64,000 bases of DNA from JAGQUL01 sp038212015 (GTDB lineage Bacteria > Actinomycetota > Thermoleophilia > Gaiellales > SKUG01): NCBI GenBank assembly GCA_038212015.1, contig JBBQUY010000001.1, positions 1-64,000 on the forward strand, written 5' to 3'. Both the position numbers and the translations under genes were made by a program. The notes below the pieces were generated by a model. The model worked only from the letters and a program-made list of their open reading frames with translations. It was not told the DNA's origin and did no database searches. Position 1 is the first letter of the stretch. Each line of letters begins with the position of its first letter. This document shows positions 41,350 to 50,274 of the stretch, piece by piece.

Positions 41350-42077
41350 GCGGGGCTTCCAGGCGGCGACCCAAGGGCGCCGATACGGACGTGGAATCGA
41401 CGCCGCCCGCGAAGATCCGCGCGGACGGGCTCACCTACAGTCGTGCCGCCGCCCGCAAGCACCTGCGTGCGACGAGCCCCGAGATGGACGCGCTCATCGC
41501 CGCCGCCGGGAAGTTCGACGTGCGCCCCGAGCAGGACCTGTACCCGTATCCGTACCTGCTGCGCTCGATCGTGTACCAGCAGCTCAACGGCACCGCCGCG
41601 GCGACGATCCTCGGCCGAGTGCTCGACCTGTTCGGCGGCGAGGTGCCGCCACCCGAGGTGCTCGTCGACGCGGACGTCGACGCGCTGCGCTCGGCTGGGT
41701 TGTCGGCGGCGAAGGCCGCCTCGATTCAGGATCTCGCGCGCCATGCCGCGGCCGGCGAGCTGCCCACGCACGACGAGGTGCCCACGCTCAGCGACCTGGA
41801 GCTCGTCGACCGCCTGACCGTCGTGCGCGGCATCGGGCCATGGACCGTGCACATGCTGCTCATGTTCCGCCTCGGCCGCCCGGACGTGCTGCCGACCGGC
41901 GACTTCGGCGTGCGCGAAGGCTGGCGCATGCTGCACGGCCTCGAGCGGCAGCCGACGCCGACCGAGTTTCGTGCGGCGACCGAGGCGTGGCGCCCGTATC
42001 GCAGCGTCGGGTCGTGGTACATGTGGCGCGCCGTCGACCTGCACCGCGACGGTCGCCCGATCCTGCTGCCGCGGTGA
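41346..42077 (+). CDS. DNA-3-methyladenine glycosylase II-like (HhH-GPD) protein
   Basis: A 243-residue base-excision repair glycosylase. The N-terminal helix (LRATSPEMDALIAAAGKFDV) leads into the HhH-GPD core: YPYLLRSIVYQQLNGTAAAT, then GLSAAKAASIQDLARHAA, the hairpin LVDRLTVVRGIGPWTVHMLL (helix-hairpin-helix) and the catalytic Asp of DVLPTGDFGVREGW. It ends WRPYRSVGSWYMWRAVD, as in AlkA-type enzymes. There is no Fe-S cluster Cys set, so it is the AlkA/Mag group, which removes alkylated purines. The GTG at 41346 overlaps the upstream stop, suggesting co-transcription with an otherwise unrelated flavoenzyme. Confidence 0.9.
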   Translation: MSGASRRRPKGADTDVESTPPAKIRADGLTYSRAAARKHLRATSPEMDALIAAAGKFDVRPEQDLYPYPYLLRSIVYQQLNGTAAATILGRVLDLFGGEVPPPEVLVDADVDALRSAGLSAAKAASIQDLARHAAAGELPTHDEVPTLSDLELVDRLTVVRGIGPWTVHMLLMFRLGRPDVLPTGDFGVREGWRMLHGLERQPTPTEFRAATEAWRPYRSVGSWYMWRAVDLHRDGRPILLPR

Positions 42078-42131
42078 CGAGCCCCACGTTGGTGACAGTG
42101 AGAACGTGCGTGGAGCACGCGGACCTGGGAG

Positions 42132-42749
42132 TCAGCCGATGCGCGACGGATCGCGCAGCAGTGCGGTGAGCTCGCTGCGGGTGCTCGCGCGCAGCGGTGC
42201 GGTCGGCGCGTCGAGCACGAGCGCGCGGCCGTCGGCCAGCGCTCGCAGGACGGCACCCTCGAGCGCCTGCTCCCCGGCGGGAGACGACGCGCCTCGCCGG
42301 GCATGGTCGAGCGCCATCCCGATCCCGAGCTCGTTGTTGTGCAGGTCCATCCGCTCGCTCGAGATGCGATGGGCACTGCCGAGCGGCAGGCTGCTGTCAC
42401 GTTCGTGTGCCTGTCCAAGCCGACGCATGAAGCGTGCGGCGATCGACGGCTGCGTGCCGCGCTGCACGAGCCGATCGACGACGAGCGCACTCGTGCCGGC
42501 GTGGCGCATCGAATCGGTGATGTCGTCGACCTGCTGGCGCAGGAACAGTACGTTCTGGCGTGCGATCCCGTCGCGATAGGCACCGACGGCAGTGCGGAGC
42601 CGGCCCGGATGGGGGAGCTCCGAGACCGCGAAGCGGATCACGTTGCGGTTGTCGCGCAAGCGCTCGACGATCCCGCCGCCGCGCAGCGTTCGAAGCCCGT
42701 CGCCGACGAGCGCGCGTATGCCACCTGCCTGTGCGGAACCGACCGACAC
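42132..42749 (-). CDS. DUF6973 family protein
   Basis: A ~205-residue protein. The conserved DUF6973 core is recognisable as DDITDSMRHAGTSALVVDRL, then AARFMRRLGQAHERDSS and RMDLHNNELGIGMALDHARR: the (D)xxRHA, AHE and MDLHNNxxG elements that normally carry the family's His/Asp/Asn residues. The function of the family is unknown; those polar residues suggest a metal site. The GTG at 42749 is chosen because GGGGAAGA lies seven bases before it, but the frame is open to 42896, so the start is uncertain. It follows the FAD oxidoreductase gene on the same strand with about 50 bases between stop and start. Confidence 0.72.
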   Translation of the reverse strand: MSVGSAQAGGIRALVGDGLRTLRGGGIVERLRDNRNVIRFAVSELPHPGRLRTAVGAYRDGIARQNVLFLRQQVDDITDSMRHAGTSALVVDRLVQRGTQPSIAARFMRRLGQAHERDSSLPLGSAHRISSERMDLHNNELGIGMALDHARRGASSPAGEQALEGAVLRALADGRALVLDAPTAPLRASTRSELTALLRDPSRIG

Positions 42750-42801
42750 GACTGCGTCTTCCCCGAGGTACGGACGCGCGCCCCGCGCGCCACCTGCCCG
42801 T

Positions 42802-44073
42802 CTATCGGGAATCGGCGCCCGTCCCGATCCGATCGGCGCGCAGCTCCGGCGGGATGCGGTCGTCGCCCGCGAACACCAGGTCGGCGACGAGACCACCGCC
42901 GACGAACCCGAGCACGTTGCCGGCGCCGCCCCAGCCGCCGCACGTCACAACGCGTGGACGGCCCGCGAGCGGGCCGAGCAGCGGAAATCCGTCCGGCGTC
43001 TGGCTCAGCACGCCGGCCCACCGCGCGACGACGATCGGTTCCACGCCGAGCACGCGCCGCACCCACGCCTCGAGCCAGCGCTGGTCGCGGTCGACGGGCG
43101 CCTCTTCCCAGTGGCGCAGCAGCTCGACATCTTCGAGTTCCTCGCCGCCGACGATGAGCGTGCCGTCGGACGTCTGCTGGGCATAGTCCCAGCCACGCCG
43201 CGACCACGTCACGTGCGGCAGCACGCGCGCGACCTCACCCGAGCCGTCGCGCGGAGCGGACGCCGCAAGCACCTGGCTGCGATACGGCAGCACGATCCCC
43301 GCGAGCTCCGGCAGCAGGCCCGACAGCCATGCCTCGGTGGCGACGACCGCGTGGCCGGCGCGCACGACGTGTCCGTCGGTCGTGCGGACCTCCACGCCGT
43401 CGGCATCGTCGTCGATCGACACGACCGCCGACCGTTCGTGGATCGTCGCGCCCTCGTCGCGGGCGGCGGCAGCCAGCGCGCGCACCCATCCGGCAGGCAC
43501 GGAGCGCGCGTCATCGGGAAAACGCAGGCCGCCCAGGAAATGCCCGGCGAGCGGCTCCGGGAGGGCTTCGGCCGTGAGCCGTTCGACGCGAACGCCCGGC
43601 ATGCGTTCGAGCAGCGAGGCCTCGGCATCGAGGTCCTCGAGCTCGGCGGCGTCGACGGCCAGGCGCAGGGAGCCGGTGCGCGTCGCGAATGCGCCGGCTC
43701 CGATCGACGCCGCGACCTGAAGCAGTCGATCGCGACCGTCGACCGTGATCGAAAACAGCTCCGCTGCCCGATCCACGCCGACGAGCTCGGCAAGCGCGAC
43801 GGGACGATGTGCCATGCCGGCGAGCAGGAACCCGCCATTTCGACCCGACGCACCGCTTGCCACGTCGCGAGCTTCGAGGATCGTCACGCGCGCGCCCGCG
43901 CGCGCGAGATGCCATGCAGTCGAGCAGCCGGAGATGCCGGCACCGATCACGACGACATCCGTCTGCGAGTCTGCGGTCAGGGGCGCGAAGCCGGGGGAGG
44001 GCCACTGCTGCTGCCACCACGATTCGGTCGCGGCGCGTGCTGGCTGGACGGGAGCGTGAAGCGGGGCCGGCAT
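42802..44073 (-). CDS. FAD-dependent oxidoreductase, DAO (D-amino-acid/glycine oxidase) family
   Basis: A 423-residue flavoprotein. The dinucleotide-binding motif TDVVVIGAGISGCSTAWHLA starts at about residue 38, with ARVTILEARDVASGASGRN completing the FAD site. The C-terminal region TSDGTLIVGGEELEDVEL, GFPLLGPLAGRPRVVTCGGW and VLGFVGGGLVADLVF matches sarcosine/glycine/gamma-glutamylputrescine oxidase-like members that oxidise secondary or primary amino acids or amines. The N-terminal WWQQQW motif is seen in the PuuB-like subgroup. ATG 44073 sits near the family start. Substrate unknown. Confidence 0.9.
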   Translation of the reverse strand: MPAPLHAPVQPARAATESWWQQQWPSPGFAPLTADSQTDVVVIGAGISGCSTAWHLARAGARVTILEARDVASGASGRNGGFLLAGMAHRPVALAELVGVDRAAELFSITVDGRDRLLQVAASIGAGAFATRTGSLRLAVDAAELEDLDAEASLLERMPGVRVERLTAEALPEPLAGHFLGGLRFPDDARSVPAGWVRALAAAARDEGATIHERSAVVSIDDDADGVEVRTTDGHVVRAGHAVVATEAWLSGLLPELAGIVLPYRSQVLAASAPRDGSGEVARVLPHVTWSRRGWDYAQQTSDGTLIVGGEELEDVELLRHWEEAPVDRDQRWLEAWVRRVLGVEPIVVARWAGVLSQTPDGFPLLGPLAGRPRVVTCGGWGGAGNVLGFVGGGLVADLVFAGDDRIPPELRADRIGTGADSR

Positions 44074-44271
44074 GCCCGAATCATTGCAGGGTCGTGAGCC
44101 AGCGGCGCCAGGGAATGCCGACGGGATCTCGACGATCGGTCGGCTGGATCGTCGAATGGCGCGTGACCGCCTCCACGGCACCCGCGATCGTCGCTCGGAG
44201 CCGTCGCTTCATGCCGGTACCGTTCCCGAACGAGTTCTGGTGCATCACGACCCGTCATTTACACTCCGCAG

Positions 44272-46509
44272 ATGCAGTTCGTCTCCCAGCAGCTGTCGCC
44301 GCTCGCGCGACGCATCCACATCGCTCGTCCCGATTCCGACGGTCCACGGCTTCCCGACCCGGCGCTCGGCGACTGGGGGCGCGCGCAGCTCGCTGCCGAA
44401 CCACGCACACCAAGCGACTCGCTCGCAGCGGCGCTTGACGGCCTGGACGTTCCGATCACCGAGCTCGGCTACGACGTCGACGGTCACGTGCGTCTTCGTG
44501 TCGCGCTGGGCGAGTCCGAGCACCTGTGGGGAGCGTATGACTCCGATGCCGTCGGCTTCGACCGACGCGGCGAGCATGTCCACCTGGTCAACGAGATCCA
44601 CCCGCGCAACCAGCACTTCATGGCTGGTGACTGCGAGTTCTGCAACTCGCGGGAAGTTCGCGACCCCGCACTGGAGATCGGAGGCCTCGGCTCCAACTAC
44701 GGCGAACTGCTGCTGCCGTTCGTGATCTCCAGCAGCGGCTGGGCACTGTACGTGTCCAACGCGCACGATCGCGCCGTGCTCGACCTGGGCTGTCGTGACG
44801 CGAACGAGCTGGCCTACGACGCGCCGGGTGGCGACGCCGACGTCTACGTGTTCGGCCCCGCAGACCCGGCAACGCTGACCGCGGAGTTCGTGCGATTGAC
44901 CGGGCAGCAGCCGCTGCCGCCGGCGTGGACGCTCGGCTTCCTGCAGAGCCGCTTCGGCTACGAGAGCTTCGACCACGTCCATTCGACGCTCGAGCGCTTC
45001 GAGGCGGAGCAGTTGCCGGTGCACGGCCTGATCTTCGACGTGCAGTGGCTCGAGGACCATGTGAACCTGCGCTGGAACCCCGTGCACTTCCCGGATCCGG
45101 CGGCAAACCTGCGACGGATCGCCGAGCGAGGCGTGCGCTCGATCGTCATCACCGAGCCGGGAACGCGGGCGGGGGCGTCCAACCACGAGAGCGGCGTCGA
45201 GCGCGGTGCGTTCGCGATCGACGCGGACGGCCAGGAGTTCGACTCGCAGCAGTGGTATGCGCAGCGAGGCATCGAGGGCTACCGCGACATCGAGCCGTCG
45301 ACCGGTGCCCTCGTCAACGTGTTTCGTGAGGACGCCGCCGACTGGTGGTACGACCAGCACGTCCCGCTGCTCGAGCAGGGCGTCGATGCGTGGTGGCTCG
45401 ACCTCAACGAGCCCGAGGACGTCACCGCCGACGTGCGGTTCCCGAACACCGACTGGCCCGCGCCGCGTGAGGTGCTCGACGGTGTGGAGTCGCGAAACCT
45501 GTACGCGATCGCGCAGCAGCGCCTGTTCGCGCGACGAGACCGTGCCACCACCACGCGACGACCGTTCGTGCTGACCCGGTCCGGCAGCGCGGGCAGCCAA
45601 CGCTACGGGGCCGCTCCCTGGACTGGGGACGTGGGCGCATCCTGGGCCGACCTTCGCGTGCAGCCGCGACTGACGCTGCTCGCGGGCATGTGCGGCATCG
45701 CGCTGCACGGCTCCGACATCGGTGGGTTCAACGGCGATCCCGGACCCGAGCTGTTCACGCGCTGGATGCAGCTCGGCGCCGTCTCGCCGATCTTCCGCGC
45801 GCACGGCTACATGGCAGACCGAGAACCATGGTCACAGGGAGCCGACGCGCTCGAGGCGATCCGCCCGTCGCTGCTGCTGCGCGCGCAGCTGCTGCCGACG
45901 ATCGCGAGCTGGACGTGGCATGCACTCCGCGCCGGCCAGCCACTCGCGCGCCCGATGCTGTTCGGCCCGCTCGGCACCGAGCCGGGATCCGACGACGCGC
46001 ACGCCTACGCGTCCGACGAGCGATTCACGGACGTCGACGACCAGTACTTCTTCGGCGAGCTGCTCGTGGCACCCGTGCTCGAACAGGGCGCGACGAGCCG
46101 CACGGTCCTGCTGCCTGCGGGCGAATGGGTCGACCCGTGGACCGGCGCGATGCACGAGGGTGGGGGAACGATCGACGTGCCGGTCGAGCTCGACACGCTG
46201 CCGCTGTTCCTGCCGCGCTCGACGGTGCTGGTGGCCGATCCCGCGCCACTCGCGGGTCGCGGACACGCGTGGCCGCCTCCGGAACTGGAGGCATGGTCCT
46301 GGGCCGCGGACGAGGAGACCGCCGAGACGCGCTTGTACCTGGACGACGGCATCACGCGCATGCACGAACAGGGCGCGTACTGCCTGCAGCGGATCTCGGT
46401 ACAGGCCGGTCACGTCGCCGCCGAGCGACTGGGCGGCTCCTGGCCAGCGAGTCGCATTCGGCACGCCACGCCGTCGCCCGGGGTCGTGCGGTCGGTCGTT
46501 TCGTCCTAG
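44272..46509 (+). CDS. Glycoside hydrolase family 31 alpha-glucosidase/alpha-xylosidase
   Basis: A 745-residue retaining glycosidase. The N-terminal beta-sandwich precedes a (beta/alpha)8 barrel with PLPPAWTLGFLQSRFGYESF, GLIFDVQWLEDH, the nucleophile Asp377 in WWLDLNEPED, RRPFVLTRSGSAGSQRYGAA and WTGDVGASWADLRVQP (the acid/base region), then HGSDIGGFNGDPGPELFTRW. C-terminal beta-domains follow (YFFGELLVAPVLEQGA). No signal peptide, so it is cytosolic. TACACT (44260-44265) lies six bases before ATG 44272, indicating a leaderless transcript. It probably cleaves terminal alpha-glucosyl or alpha-xylosyl residues from oligosaccharides. Confidence 0.94.
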   Translation: MQFVSQQLSPLARRIHIARPDSDGPRLPDPALGDWGRAQLAAEPRTPSDSLAAALDGLDVPITELGYDVDGHVRLRVALGESEHLWGAYDSDAVGFDRRGEHVHLVNEIHPRNQHFMAGDCEFCNSREVRDPALEIGGLGSNYGELLLPFVISSSGWALYVSNAHDRAVLDLGCRDANELAYDAPGGDADVYVFGPADPATLTAEFVRLTGQQPLPPAWTLGFLQSRFGYESFDHVHSTLERFEAEQLPVHGLIFDVQWLEDHVNLRWNPVHFPDPAANLRRIAERGVRSIVITEPGTRAGASNHESGVERGAFAIDADGQEFDSQQWYAQRGIEGYRDIEPSTGALVNVFREDAADWWYDQHVPLLEQGVDAWWLDLNEPEDVTADVRFPNTDWPAPREVLDGVESRNLYAIAQQRLFARRDRATTTRRPFVLTRSGSAGSQRYGAAPWTGDVGASWADLRVQPRLTLLAGMCGIALHGSDIGGFNGDPGPELFTRWMQLGAVSPIFRAHGYMADREPWSQGADALEAIRPSLLLRAQLLPTIASWTWHALRAGQPLARPMLFGPLGTEPGSDDAHAYASDERFTDVDDQYFFGELLVAPVLEQGATSRTVLLPAGEWVDPWTGAMHEGGGTIDVPVELDTLPLFLPRSTVLVADPAPLAGRGHAWPPPELEAWSWAADEETAETRLYLDDGITRMHEQGAYCLQRISVQAGHVAAERLGGSWPASRIRHATPSPGVVRSVVSS

Positions 46510-46605
46510 GCCACGACCTGGTCCCGGCCGGCCAGAGGTGTGGCCGCTTCCGGCCGACAGGTTTACTGCACGTTAACGATCCGACGCCCCGGGTAGGGAC
46601 AATCT

Positions 46606-46624
46606 GACCCGGAACTGACGGGTC
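46606..46624. promoter_or_regulatory. Inverted repeat upstream of the EEP-family gene
   Basis: GACCCG, seven bases, CGGGTC: a perfect six-base inverted repeat about 130 bases before the start codon. It could be an operator for the hydrolase gene; no matching regulator is known. Confidence 0.3.
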
Positions 46625-46753
46625 GGTGGTGTGGAACCGATGGGTCATGTACAGTTCTCGGCACGGGTCGGACACAAGATTCGACCAACTCCGTGACACT
46701 GGGAAATTCGAGCCTGCATGCGGGCTCGACCCATAATCGAAGGAGCGAGTGGG

Positions 46754-47737
46754 ATGCAGTTGACGGGTGTGGCGCCGGTTGCGGCGACGGCAATGAAAGC
46801 ACCGGCAGCAGGCGATCTGCGCATTGCGCAGATGAACGTCTGGAATCTGTTCGACACGGTCAACGACCCGGACACGAACGACGATGACTCGACGCTCACG
46901 CAGGAGCAGTACGACATCAAGCTCGTGAAGATCTCCAAGGCGATCAGGGATCTCGGCATGCCGGACCTGATCAGCCTCAACGAGGTCGAGAACGAGACGG
47001 TTCTCAAGGACCTGGCCGCACGCCCGGAACTCAAGAAGGCCGGCTACAAGTACATCATCTCCACGCTCAACGACGAGCGTGGCCTGCGCACCGGCGTGTT
47101 CTACAAGGATTCGAAGCTCGAGCAGGTCGCCGTCGAGGCGCCGAACCCGAAGTTCTCGTTCCCCGACGGTGGACGCGGGCAGATCGATCGATCGCTGCTC
47201 TACGCGCGACCGCCGCTCGTCGTCGACTTCAAGCTGCGTGGCGCAGCCCAGGGTGCCGAGGGTGCGGGACTGCTCACCTTCGCCGTCAACCACTTCAAGT
47301 CCAAGCTCGGCGGCGCGGCGCCCGAGGCGCGACGCCAGATGCAGGGCCAGTACCTGGGTGAATGGCTCGACGCGCGCCGCGCGACGCGACCGGGTGGTAC
47401 GACGATCGTCGCGGGCGACCTCAACGCCAATCACGGCGAGGGTGCGTACGAGAAGCTCGCCAAGCGCGCGGACGGCTCCACCCGGTTCTACGACGCGCCC
47501 CTCAAGCTCAAGCTCGAGGATCGCTACACCTACATCTACCGTGGGCAGCACAACCTGCTCGACCACCTCATGGTCGACAACGCGAAGGCCGACGCGATCA
47601 AGGGTGTGGAGATCATCAAGGTCAATACGGAACCCGACGCGAAGAAGTCGCAGTGGGATCCCAAGGTGATCAAGGGCTACTCGGACCACGAGTCCATCGT
47701 GGTGGACTTCGACAGCAAGCAGCTGTTCAGCGCTTGA
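46754..47737 (+). CDS. Endonuclease/exonuclease/phosphatase family protein without signal peptide
   Basis: A 327-residue DNase I-like hydrolase. The metal and catalytic motifs are present: RIAQMNVWNLFDTVND, the Glu of LISLNEVENETVLKDLA, TFAVNHFKSK, the Asp/Asn pair of IVAGDLNANHGEG and the C-terminal YSDHESIVVDF. This pattern fits extracellular nuclease-like members. The N-terminus, however, is MQLTGVAPVAATAMKAPAAG, with no Sec or Tat signal. ATG 46754 follows AAGGAG at nine bases; no in-frame upstream start would add a signal. The stop overlaps the next gene (TTGA), so it is coupled to an MFS transporter. Substrate may be DNA or another phosphodiester. Confidence 0.87.
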   Translation: MQLTGVAPVAATAMKAPAAGDLRIAQMNVWNLFDTVNDPDTNDDDSTLTQEQYDIKLVKISKAIRDLGMPDLISLNEVENETVLKDLAARPELKKAGYKYIISTLNDERGLRTGVFYKDSKLEQVAVEAPNPKFSFPDGGRGQIDRSLLYARPPLVVDFKLRGAAQGAEGAGLLTFAVNHFKSKLGGAAPEARRQMQGQYLGEWLDARRATRPGGTTIVAGDLNANHGEGAYEKLAKRADGSTRFYDAPLKLKLEDRYTYIYRGQHNLLDHLMVDNAKADAIKGVEIIKVNTEPDAKKSQWDPKVIKGYSDHESIVVDFDSKQLFSA

Positions 47738-48990
47738 TCGACGCCCCTGAGCGGTCAGCAGCCGCTGACGAGCGCGAGCGTGCACGCCTGCAGCGACGGA
47801 CGCTGCAGGTCGTGCTGACGTCCCAGGTGTTCAGTGGGGCCGGTCTGGCAGCCGGCATGACCACCGGTGGACTCATCGCGGGGGACATGTTCGGCTCGGA
47901 CGCCTACACGGGCGTTCCGGCGGCGCTGTTCACGCTGGGGTCGGCCAGCGCGGCGCTGCTCGTGGGGACGCTGTCCCAGCGCTTCGGGCGCCGCGTCGGT
48001 CTCGTGTCCGGGTACGCCGGCGGTGCCGTCGGCGCAGTGGGTGTCGTGGCCGGGACCGCGCTCGACAGCATCCTGCTGTTCCTCGTGGCGCTGCTCGTCT
48101 ACGGCGCCGGGACCGCCACCAACCTCCAGGCACGATACGCCGGCGCGGACCTGTCGCTCCCCCACCGGCGAGCGACGGCGATGAGTTTCATCATGGTCGC
48201 CGCCACGCTCGGCGCCGTCGCCGGCCCCAACCTGGCAGACCCGATGTCGAACGTGGCCGACTGGCTCGGCGTGCCGGGGCTCGCCGGCGTGTTCGTGCTC
48301 GCCGCGTTCGCATACGCCATCGCGGCGCTCGTCCTGCACCTGCTCCTGCGACCGGACCCGTACCTCACTGCGCGAGCGTGGCGACTGCGCGACAGTGACG
48401 GCACGTCCCGACCCGAGGATGACGTCTCGAACGTGCCGGGACTGGTCGCGGGCGCGACGGTGATGGTCGTCATCCAGACGGTGATGATCGGCATCATGAC
48501 GATGACCCCGATCCACATGAACCACCACGGTCATGACCTCGCAGCGATCGGTCTGGTGATCGGCGCGCACGTCGGTGCCATGTATCTGCCGTCGATCGTC
48601 ACCGGGGTGCTCGTGGATCGCCTGGGTCCACGCGTCATGGCGGCTGCGGCCGCCGTCACGCTGGCGCTTGCCGGGGTGGCTGCAGCACTCGCGGATCCGG
48701 ATTCGGTCGCGATGATCGTCGGGGCGCTCGTGCTGCTGGGGATCGGGTGGAACTTCGGGCTGCTGAGCGGGACCGCGATGATCGTGGATTCGGCGGCACC
48801 GTCGCGGCGCGCGAAGATCCAGGGCCGGGTCGACCTGCTCATCGCGCTGTCGGGATCGGCTGGTGGGGCAAGCGCCGGGTTCGTCGTGGCGTCGTCGAGC
48901 TACGCGGCGCTCTCGCTGCTCGGTGGCACGATCTCGCTGCTGATCCTCGCGGTGGTCTGGATCTCGGCGCGACGGCCGACGGTTGCCTGA
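47734..48990 (+). CDS. MFS transporter
   Basis: A 418-residue protein with about twelve transmembrane segments after a ~30-residue Arg/Glu/Gln-rich cytosolic start. The loop motif appears as GTLSQRFGRRVGLVSGYAG and again, in the second half, as VLVDRLGPRVMAAAAAVT. A cytosolic loop of ~30 residues divides the halves. A His-rich loop (MTPIHMNHHGHDLAAIGLV) faces one side and might sense metal or pH. The TTG start at 47734 is inferred from the overlap with the hydrolase stop (TTGA) and lies near the first helix. Substrate unknown; coupling to the hydrolase suggests uptake of its products or unrelated co-regulation. Confidence 0.85.
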   Translation: MIDAPERSAAADERERARLQRRTLQVVLTSQVFSGAGLAAGMTTGGLIAGDMFGSDAYTGVPAALFTLGSASAALLVGTLSQRFGRRVGLVSGYAGGAVGAVGVVAGTALDSILLFLVALLVYGAGTATNLQARYAGADLSLPHRRATAMSFIMVAATLGAVAGPNLADPMSNVADWLGVPGLAGVFVLAAFAYAIAALVLHLLLRPDPYLTARAWRLRDSDGTSRPEDDVSNVPGLVAGATVMVVIQTVMIGIMTMTPIHMNHHGHDLAAIGLVIGAHVGAMYLPSIVTGVLVDRLGPRVMAAAAAVTLALAGVAAALADPDSVAMIVGALVLLGIGWNFGLLSGTAMIVDSAAPSRRAKIQGRVDLLIALSGSAGGASAGFVVASSSYAALSLLGGTISLLILAVVWISARRPTVA

Positions 48991-49148
48991 CCGAAGACAC
49001 GAGGGCCGCGATCCGAAGACCGCGACCCGTCATGTCTGGTGCATTCGCTGCGGCGGTTCCCCCTCCCAAGGTCACCCGCCGCGCGCTCGCACCGGGGGCT
49101 GCTCGGCGGGCCTCCCAGCCGCCGTGCCTCCCTCAAAACCCGCTCCGA

Positions 49149-50006
49149 TCAGGCAGCGGGCTTCACCTTCAGCACGCCCACGCTCGTCCAGGCGTCGGCG
49201 ACCGCCGCAACCTGCGACGAGCCGGCACCGTAGAGGAGTTCGGCTGCCTTCACCGTCGCGGCAGCCGCGTCGGAGAACTTGCCGTTGTCCTTGAGGTGGG
49301 TCGTGAAGCCTTCGAACCAGACCTTGCCCATTTCGTCGCGACCGATCTTCTCGGCCACGCGAACTGCTGCGAGGTTGGGGATGTCCGCCAGCAGGTGCGG
49401 CTCACCGGAGCTGGGGCTGCCCTTGACGTCGTCCATGTGCTTGTAGCGCGTCGGCTTGCTCATGTCGCGGAGCGCATCGCCGGACTTGCCGGGCGTGTAC
49501 GCGTCCTCGCCGATCTGCCAGTCGTCGGCGTCGATGAGCGACCCGAGCACGTCGCCGAAGCTCTCGTGCAGCGCGCCTTCCTGCCCGGCGAAGCCCATCT
49601 GGATCTCCGACTCGAGGATGGCGTGGCCGACCTCGTGCGCGATGATGTCCTTGGCCTTGCCAAGCGGCGTGAACGTGCGTCCGTCACCGTCGCCGATGTA
49701 CATCTTGCCGGCCTGGCCGTCCCAGTACGCATTGTTCATGCGTCCGCCGAACTGCGGGTCGGGGGCATGCACGACGAGGTCGAGCTTGCCGCCCTTGCCG
49801 TCGAGACCGTCGCGTCCGAAGCGCTCCTTGAGGAACGTCATCACGTCGCTCGCGTTGGCAACGGTCTCCCTGAGCGTCGCGTCCGAGCTGGCCGCGACCT
49901 GCTCCGGCTTCAGTACCTTCTCGCGTCCGCCCGTGCCGTCGATGGCAACGACGAGGCTCGACTGCGGAGTCGCAGCGGCGCTGATCTGACGAATGGACAT
50001 CGTCAT
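49149..50006 (-). CDS. M4 (thermolysin/protealysin-like) metallopeptidase without signal peptide
   Basis: A 285-residue M4 metallopeptidase. The zinc motif is HEVGH (124-128), the third ligand Glu148 lies in GALHESFGDVLGSL, and the thermolysin-like catalytic His is in PHLLADIPNLAAVRVAEKIG. Other family words are MNNAYWDGQAGKMYIGDGDG and FTTHLKDNGKFSDAAAATVK. It is much shorter than secreted thermolysins: there is no signal peptide, FTP or PepSY propeptide, only ~60 N-terminal residues (MTMSIRQISAAATPQSSLVV...). This resembles protealysin-like enzymes, which also lack signal peptides. GGGAG lies six bases before the ATG. It is a paralogue of 52246-53184 and shares an upstream 13-base box with it. 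Confidence 0.9.
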   Translation of the reverse strand: MTMSIRQISAAATPQSSLVVAIDGTGGREKVLKPEQVAASSDATLRETVANASDVMTFLKERFGRDGLDGKGGKLDLVVHAPDPQFGGRMNNAYWDGQAGKMYIGDGDGRTFTPLGKAKDIIAHEVGHAILESEIQMGFAGQEGALHESFGDVLGSLIDADDWQIGEDAYTPGKSGDALRDMSKPTRYKHMDDVKGSPSSGEPHLLADIPNLAAVRVAEKIGRDEMGKVWFEGFTTHLKDNGKFSDAAAATVKAAELLYGAGSSQVAAVADAWTSVGVLKVKPAA

Positions 50007-50064
50007 TGGGGTCTCCCTTCCCTGGTCCCTGCGCAGCGGCCTCCCTGACCAGTGCGTGATGGGG

Positions 50065-50094
50065 ACTATGAAGGGTCGCGACTCGCGTCGTCAA
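50065..50094 (-). promoter_or_regulatory. Sigma-A type promoter of the first M4 gene
   Basis: On the minus strand TTGACG (50094-50089), an 18-base spacer and CATAGT (50070-50065), about 58 bases before the start codon. The conserved box at 50126-50138 lies 31 bases upstream of the -35 element. Confidence 0.55.
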
Positions 50095-50125
50095 ACAGGT
50101 ATCGGTGAGCGAACAAACGTCGGTG

Positions 50126-50138
50126 AAATGACGGGAAG
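50126..50138 (-). promoter_or_regulatory. 13-base box shared by the two M4 genes (copy 1)
   Basis: The plus-strand word AAATGACGGGAAG (CTTCCCGTCATTT in the direction of transcription) occurs here and identically at 53289-53301, each upstream of an M4 peptidase gene, and is followed in both by a TTCCGG word. It is probably a regulator-binding site. Confidence 0.5.
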
Positions 50139-50197
50139 CTGAAATATTTCCGGCGTTTCGGTACGGCCGTTCTGGCCGGGCCCGGACACACCTCGAA

Positions 50198-50233
50198 CAC
50201 GCGAAACCGACGCAGGTGCGTCGGTTTCGTGTG
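50198..50233 (-). terminator. Sixteen-pair hairpin after the 511-residue gene
   Basis: CACGCGAAACCGACGC, loop AGGT and GCGTCGGTTTCGTGTG pair over 16 positions (one G-T), starting 41 bases past the stop codon at 50275. A short TTCG follows on the minus strand rather than a U-run, so it may be a terminator of the non-canonical actinobacterial kind. Confidence 0.6.
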
Positions 50234-50274
50234 AATCACGATGTTGCATTCGGCCGTTCGGCGGCCATGGAGCG

